Origin: Bacillota bacterium
GTDB taxonomy: Bacteria; Bacillota; Clostridia; Lachnospirales; Anaerotignaceae
Direction of reading: 5' to 3'
Assembly: GCA_023413275.1 (NCBI GenBank)
Contig: JAEZPX010000279.1
Span: forward strand, 1 to 9,507
Length of the DNA stretch: 9,507 bases
The translations under genes were made by a program, and so were the position numbers. This document shows positions 5,558 through 9,507 of this stretch, one piece after another. The notes beneath the pieces were generated by a model that was not told the DNA's origin, made no database searches, and saw nothing but the letters and a program-made list of their open reading frames with translations. The first letter of the stretch is position 1; each line of letters starts with the position of its first letter.

Positions 5558-8500
5558 TTAAAACAGGCTAAGCTGATTTGTTTCGGGAATACCATTTAAA
5601 ACACCATTTTCCTTCAAAAGATCTATGAGGGAACGACCCAAGGTGGTTCTGTTTTTCAGTTCCTCTAAGGTATGGAACTCCCCCTCTTTCCTGCCTTCAA
5701 CAATACTTTCCGCCGCAGTGGTTCCTAATCCCTGCAAGGAATTAAAGGGAGGAATCATCCCTTGCTCTGTAATAATAAATTTTTTGCTGTCCGATTTATA
5801 AAGATCAATGGGCAGGAAATGAAACCCTCTGGCATAAAATTCAACGATAATTTCTAAAACAGTCATTTTATTTTTATCCTTTGCCGTTGCTTCCATTCCT
5901 TTCGCCTGAATCTCCTTAATTGCTTCCTTCGCCTTCTCTATACCTTTACACATGGTTGCATAATCAAAATCGTCACTGGCTCTTACAGTAAAGTATGCCG
6001 CATAATATGCCTCAGGGTAGTGAATTTTAAAATAAGCTATACGGAATGCCATCATAACATAGGCAGCTGCATGGGCCTTAGGAAACATGTACTTGATTTT
6101 TTGGCAAGATTCAATATACCAATCGGGAACTTGAGAGGCTTTCATGTCTGCAATGTCTTCCTCAGTCAAACCCTTTCCTTTACGCACCTTTTCCATAATT
6201 TTGAAAGATTTCTTTTTATCTACGCCTTTATTTATCAGATAGATCATAATACTATCTCGAGTAGAAATTGTTTCTTTCAAGGTGATGGTACCATTTTCGA
6301 TTAACATCTGGGCATTGCCGAGCCATACATCCGTACCATGGGAAAGCCCTGAAATACGCAATAAATCAGCAAAAGATTTTGGCTTCGTATCTAAAAGCAT
6401 GCCACGAACAAATTTTGTGCCGAATTCCGGAATACCCAAAGTCCCTGTTTTACAATTGATATCCTCCTCCGTAACCCCCAAAGCATGTGGTGACTCAAAC
6501 AAAGACATGGTCTCTGGGTCGCCAAGGGGCACCGTTTGTGGATTTACCCCAGTTAAATCGTAAAGCATTCGAATAACTGTAGGATCGTCATGCCCCAAAA
6601 GGTCAAGCTTCAGCAAACGTCCACTAATGGAATGATAATCAAAGTGCGTCGTGGTAATTTTAGAATTTACATCATTTGCAGGCCTTTGAATGGGGCAAAA
6701 TTCATAGATACTATGGTCGTTGGGCACTACCATTAATCCCCCCGGATGCTGACCCGTGGTTCTTTTTACGCCTGTGCAGCCTAATATCAAACGATTTATT
6801 TCTGCATTATGTACAGTCTGCTGACGCTCATCAAAATACTTTTTTACAAAGCCATAGGCAGTTTTATCGGCAAGGGTACCAATGGTTCCTGCTTTAAAAA
6901 CATGCCCTGTTCCAAAAAGCTCTTCTGTATAGGCATGGGCACTCTGCTGATATTCCCCTGAAAAGTTTAAGTCAATATCCGGTTCCTTATCCCCCTCAAA
7001 GCCAAGGAAGGTTTGGAAGGGAATGTCGTGTCCGTCCTTATGAAGCTTTTCACCGCAATTTGGGCATACCTTATCGGGCATATCACAGCCACAAGCCTCT
7101 TCCAAAGCGAAGGTTTTCACTGTTTCAGATTCAAAATCCGAATATTTGCAGTTTGGGCACACATAATGGGGAGGCAAGGAATTTACTTCTGTAATCCCCG
7201 CCATATTTGCCGCAAAGGATGAACCTACCGAGCCACGAGAACCAACCAGATATCCATCCTCCACCGATTTCCAAACCAGCTTTTGCGCAATGATATAAAG
7301 CACCGCATAACCATTACTGATGATGGAGTTTAGTTCTGTTTCCAAACGGTCTTGCACAATGTGCGGTAAAGGATCTCCATATAAAGAATGAGCTTTATCC
7401 ATACAAATACGCCTTAGCTCATCATCCGCACCCTCTATTTTGGGTGGGAAGGTTTCGTCGGGTATGGGCTTTATTTTCTCAATGCAGTCGGCAATGCGGT
7501 TTGTATTGGTGATGACCACTTCCTTTGCCTTTTCCTCTCCCAAATATTGAAATTCCTTCAACATCTCTTCCGTAGTTCTAAAGTATAAAGGTGGCTGATT
7601 ATCCGCATCAGAAAAACCCTCTGCCGCCATGATGATTTTTCGATAAACCTGATCGTCGGGGTCAATAAAATGAACATCACAGGTGGCAACTACCGGTTTA
7701 TGATATTTCTCTCCCAAGGAAACAATTTTTTGATTCATCTTCTTTAAATCTTCCACAGAACGTATTGCTTCCACCCTTGGGGAGTCAATCATAAAATTGT
7801 TATTTCCTAAGGGTTGTATTTCCAAATAGTCATAAAGCCCTACTAGGTTTTCTATGACCTCTTTAGGGGCGTTATCCAATAAAGCACGATAAATTTCCCC
7901 TGCCTCACAGGCACTGCCCAAAATAAGCCCCTCTCTTAAACGCAAAAGCTGACTTTTGGGAATACGGGGTCTTCTATAAAAATAATCAATATGGGACAAG
8001 GACACCAACTCATATAAGTTCCGTAAGCCCGTATAATTTTGCACCAAAATAATGGCATGATGTGCACGCAGCTTTTTATAATTAACTGTTCGGCTGGAAA
8101 AAATATTTATTTCATCCAGTGTAAAAACATTCTTTTCCGTCAGCATATCAATAAATTTTAGAAACATTTCTGCTGTAGCCTCGGCATCATTTACAGCTCT
8201 ATGATGTCCCACCAGAGAAATATTTAAATGATCACAAAGAATATTCAGCTTATGCTTATTCAACTGGGGCAATAAGGCTCTGGCCAGTTCCAGCGTGTCT
8301 AAGACAGTATGCTCCACCTCAATTTGACAATATCTCTCCGCCGCCACTCGAATGAACCCCATATCAAAGCCAGCATTATGAGCCACCAAAACAGCATCCT
8401 TTGCGAATGCTAAAAATTCCGGCAATACTTCTTTTATCTTAGGCGCTTCTGCAACCATTTCATCGGTAATGCCCGTTAGCTTTGTAATTTCAGCGGAAAT

Positions 8501-9507
8501 GGGTTTGCCGGGATTTACAAAGGCACTGAATCGATCGATAATCTTTCCATTTTCTAATTTTACGGCGCCAATCTCCGTAATCATTTCTGTTTCTCTGGAA
8601 AGTCCTGTTGTTTCAATATCAAAAACCACGAAAGTCTCGTTGAGTTTTTGACCCCTGGACATGGTTACAACATTGCCAAGGTCATCCACCAAATATGCTT
8701 CCACACCGTAAATTACTTTTAAATCAGATTTGCCTGCGGCATTCATGGCATCAGGGAAGGCCTGTACAACACCATGATCGGTTATAGCAATTGCCTTATG
8801 TCCCCAATCTATGGCACGCTTTATGTAATTTTTTACCGGAGTTACACCGTCCATACTACTCATTTGGGTATGTAAATGTAGCTCTACTCTTTTCTCGTCC
8901 ATCGTATCCATTCTGATAGGAGGCGCTTGTGCTAGATTAATATTTTTTGCCATAATATTGATTTCACGGGCATACTTATCAAACTGAACGTCACCTTGCA
9001 CTCTTAAAAATGCGCCCATTTTAAACCGATCTTGAAGCTCACCGTCATAAATACTTTTCTTCACAAAAAATTTCACTGTGGTTGAGTCTGTTTTATCTGT
9101 AATATCAAAGGATAGAATATATTTTTCTCCTTTAATTTCTCTGCTCTCTACATTGAAAATACTGCCTTCTATAACAACCGTTTCCCCAATCATTTTACTT
9201 TCAGAGATAGGTATTTTTGTTCCCACACATTCCTTCCCAAATAAAATTCCCTTTTGAACAGAATCGGAAACACCCGCCGCCACTGCGGCTGATTTTTCTT
9301 GCTCCGCCGCCGTTTGTGCAGCAACTATTTTTTGAATAAACTCGGCAGCTCTTTCTTCCTTTGCCTTCTCAAATAATTTGGTTTCCTGTTCAGAAGTGAT
9401 TGCATTTTTAAATTGGGTAAGGATTACTCTACCCGTTTCTTTTTCTATCAACTTCTGCAATTCTATATCAAGTTTTTTCTGAGCCATAAAATACGCCATG
9501 TTATTTT
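5558..9507 (-). CDS. polC: DNA polymerase III alpha subunit, Gram-positive PolC type (5' end beyond window)
   Basis: This is the replicative polymerase of low-GC Gram-positives, with built-in 3'-5' proofreading. Numbering runs from the first visible Met (9499). An OB fold lies at about 105-190. The PHP domain is split around the exonuclease, with HLH (208-210), DH (241-242) and Asp608/His610. The DEDDh exonuclease (about 289-455) has Asp294/Glu296, Asp379 and His433/Asp438. A Cys zinc module has CPNC at 781-784 and 812-815 plus Cys803/805. The polymerase catalytic aspartates are Asp841/Asp843 in PDIDLNF and Asp966 in KLDLLG. Finger and DNA-contact motifs include GCTGVKRTTGQHPGG (908-922) and KAHAAAYV (1141-1148). 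The C-terminus QLSLF (1309-1313) is the sliding-clamp-binding peptide. All catalytic residues are intact. The frame stays open to 9507, and 1313 residues is about 125 short of Bacillus subtilis PolC. The missing part is at the N-terminus, so 9499 is probably an internal Met. Confidence 0.97.
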   Translation of the reverse strand, partial: NNMAYFMAQKKLDIELQKLIEKETGRVILTQFKNAITSEQETKLFEKAKEERAAEFIQKIVAAQTAAEQEKSAAVAAGVSDSVQKGILFGKECVGTKIPISESKMIGETVVIEGSIFNVESREIKGEKYILSFDITDKTDSTTVKFFVKKSIYDGELQDRFKMGAFLRVQGDVQFDKYAREINIMAKNINLAQAPPIRMDTMDEKRVELHLHTQMSSMDGVTPVKNYIKRAIDWGHKAIAITDHGVVQAFPDAMNAAGKSDLKVIYGVEAYLVDDLGNVVTMSRGQKLNETFVVFDIETTGLSRETEMITEIGAVKLENGKIIDRFSAFVNPGKPISAEITKLTGITDEMVAEAPKIKEVLPEFLAFAKDAVLVAHNAGFDMGFIRVAAERYCQIEVEHTVLDTLELARALLPQLNKHKLNILCDHLNISLVGHHRAVNDAEATAEMFLKFIDMLTEKNVFTLDEINIFSSRTVNYKKLRAHHAIILVQNYTGLRNLYELVSLSHIDYFYRRPRIPKSQLLRLREGLILGSACEAGEIYRALLDNAPKEVIENLVGLYDYLEIQPLGNNNFMIDSPRVEAIRSVEDLKKMNQKIVSLGEKYHKPVVATCDVHFIDPDDQVYRKIIMAAEGFSDADNQPPLYFRTTEEMLKEFQYLGEEKAKEVVITNTNRIADCIEKIKPIPDETFPPKIEGADDELRRICMDKAHSLYGDPLPHIVQDRLETELNSIISNGYAVLYIIAQKLVWKSVEDGYLVGSRGSVGSSFAANMAGITEVNSLPPHYVCPNCKYSDFESETVKTFALEEACGCDMPDKVCPNCGEKLHKDGHDIPFQTFLGFEGDKEPDIDLNFSGEYQQSAHAYTEELFGTGHVFKAGTIGTLADKTAYGFVKKYFDERQQTVHNAEINRLILGCTGVKRTTGQHPGGLMVVPNDHSIYEFCPIQRPANDVNSKITTTHFDYHSISGRLLKLDLLGHDDPTVIRMLYDLTGVNPQTVPLGDPETMSLFESPHALGVTEEDINCKTGTLGIPEFGTKFVRGMLLDTKPKSFADLLRISGLSHGTDVWLGNAQMLIENGTITLKETISTRDSIMIYLINKGVDKKKSFKIMEKVRKGKGLTEEDIADMKASQVPDWYIESCQKIKYMFPKAHAAAYVMMAFRIAYFKIHYPEAYYAAYFTVRASDDFDYATMCKGIEKAKEAIKEIQAKGMEATAKDKNKMTVLEIIVEFYARGFHFLPIDLYKSDSKKFIITEQGMIPPFNSLQGLGTTAAESIVEGRKEGEFHTLEELKNRTTLGRSLIDLLKENGVLNGIPETNQLSLF

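Noticed and set aside
6020..8651. Five plus-strand open frames of 60-94 codons (6020, 6282, 6676, 7013, 8469)
   Set aside because: All are antisense to conserved polC domains, and none has a plausible ribosome binding site or family resemblance.

Overview
The window looks like ordinary chromosome from a low-GC Firmicute, most likely a member of the Clostridia. The evidence is a Gram-positive-type DNA polymerase III (PolC), AT-rich intergenic DNA with consensus-like promoters and AGGAGG-type ribosome binding sites, a DUF1836 protein, and a MarR plus paired-ABC-exporter operon. A genus cannot be assigned from the sequence alone. There is no sign of phage, insertion sequence, CRISPR array, tRNA or rRNA, and no intergenic gap exceeds about 190 bases.

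Left part (1-3974, all minus strand): a three-gene operon transcribed leftward. It runs from a strong promoter (TTGACA-16-TAAAAT) through a MarR/SlyA-type repressor gene, a first ABC half-exporter and a second ABC half-exporter that leaves the window at base 1. The genes overlap by 4 and 8 bases, so translation is probably coupled. Two 16-bp TTAG-N4-CTAA dyads sit just downstream of the -10 box, inside a 46-bp near-palindrome, and suggest autorepression by the MarR protein. The two exporter subunits carry complementary sets of degenerate and canonical ATP-site motifs. That is the pattern of a heterodimeric multidrug exporter such as BmrCD, LmrCD or TM287/288.

Middle part (3984-5452): a hemolysin III/TrhA (PAQR-family) membrane protein gene on the minus strand, and divergently a DUF1836 protein gene on the plus strand with its own promoter and a strong intrinsic terminator. 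The shared 173-bp intergenic region holds promoter candidates in both directions. It also holds a perfect 7-7-7 dyad over the predicted trhA start region.

Right part (5558-9507, minus strand): polC, convergent with the DUF1836 gene, complete at its C-terminus and ending in the clamp-binding peptide QLSLF. Its first visible ATG is probably internal. Comparison with the usual PolC layout implies that about 120-130 N-terminal residues lie beyond the right edge.

I found no convincing undescribed system. The most useful observations are the operator layout of the exporter operon, the matched asymmetry of the two exporter ATP sites, and the unexplained dyad upstream of trhA.
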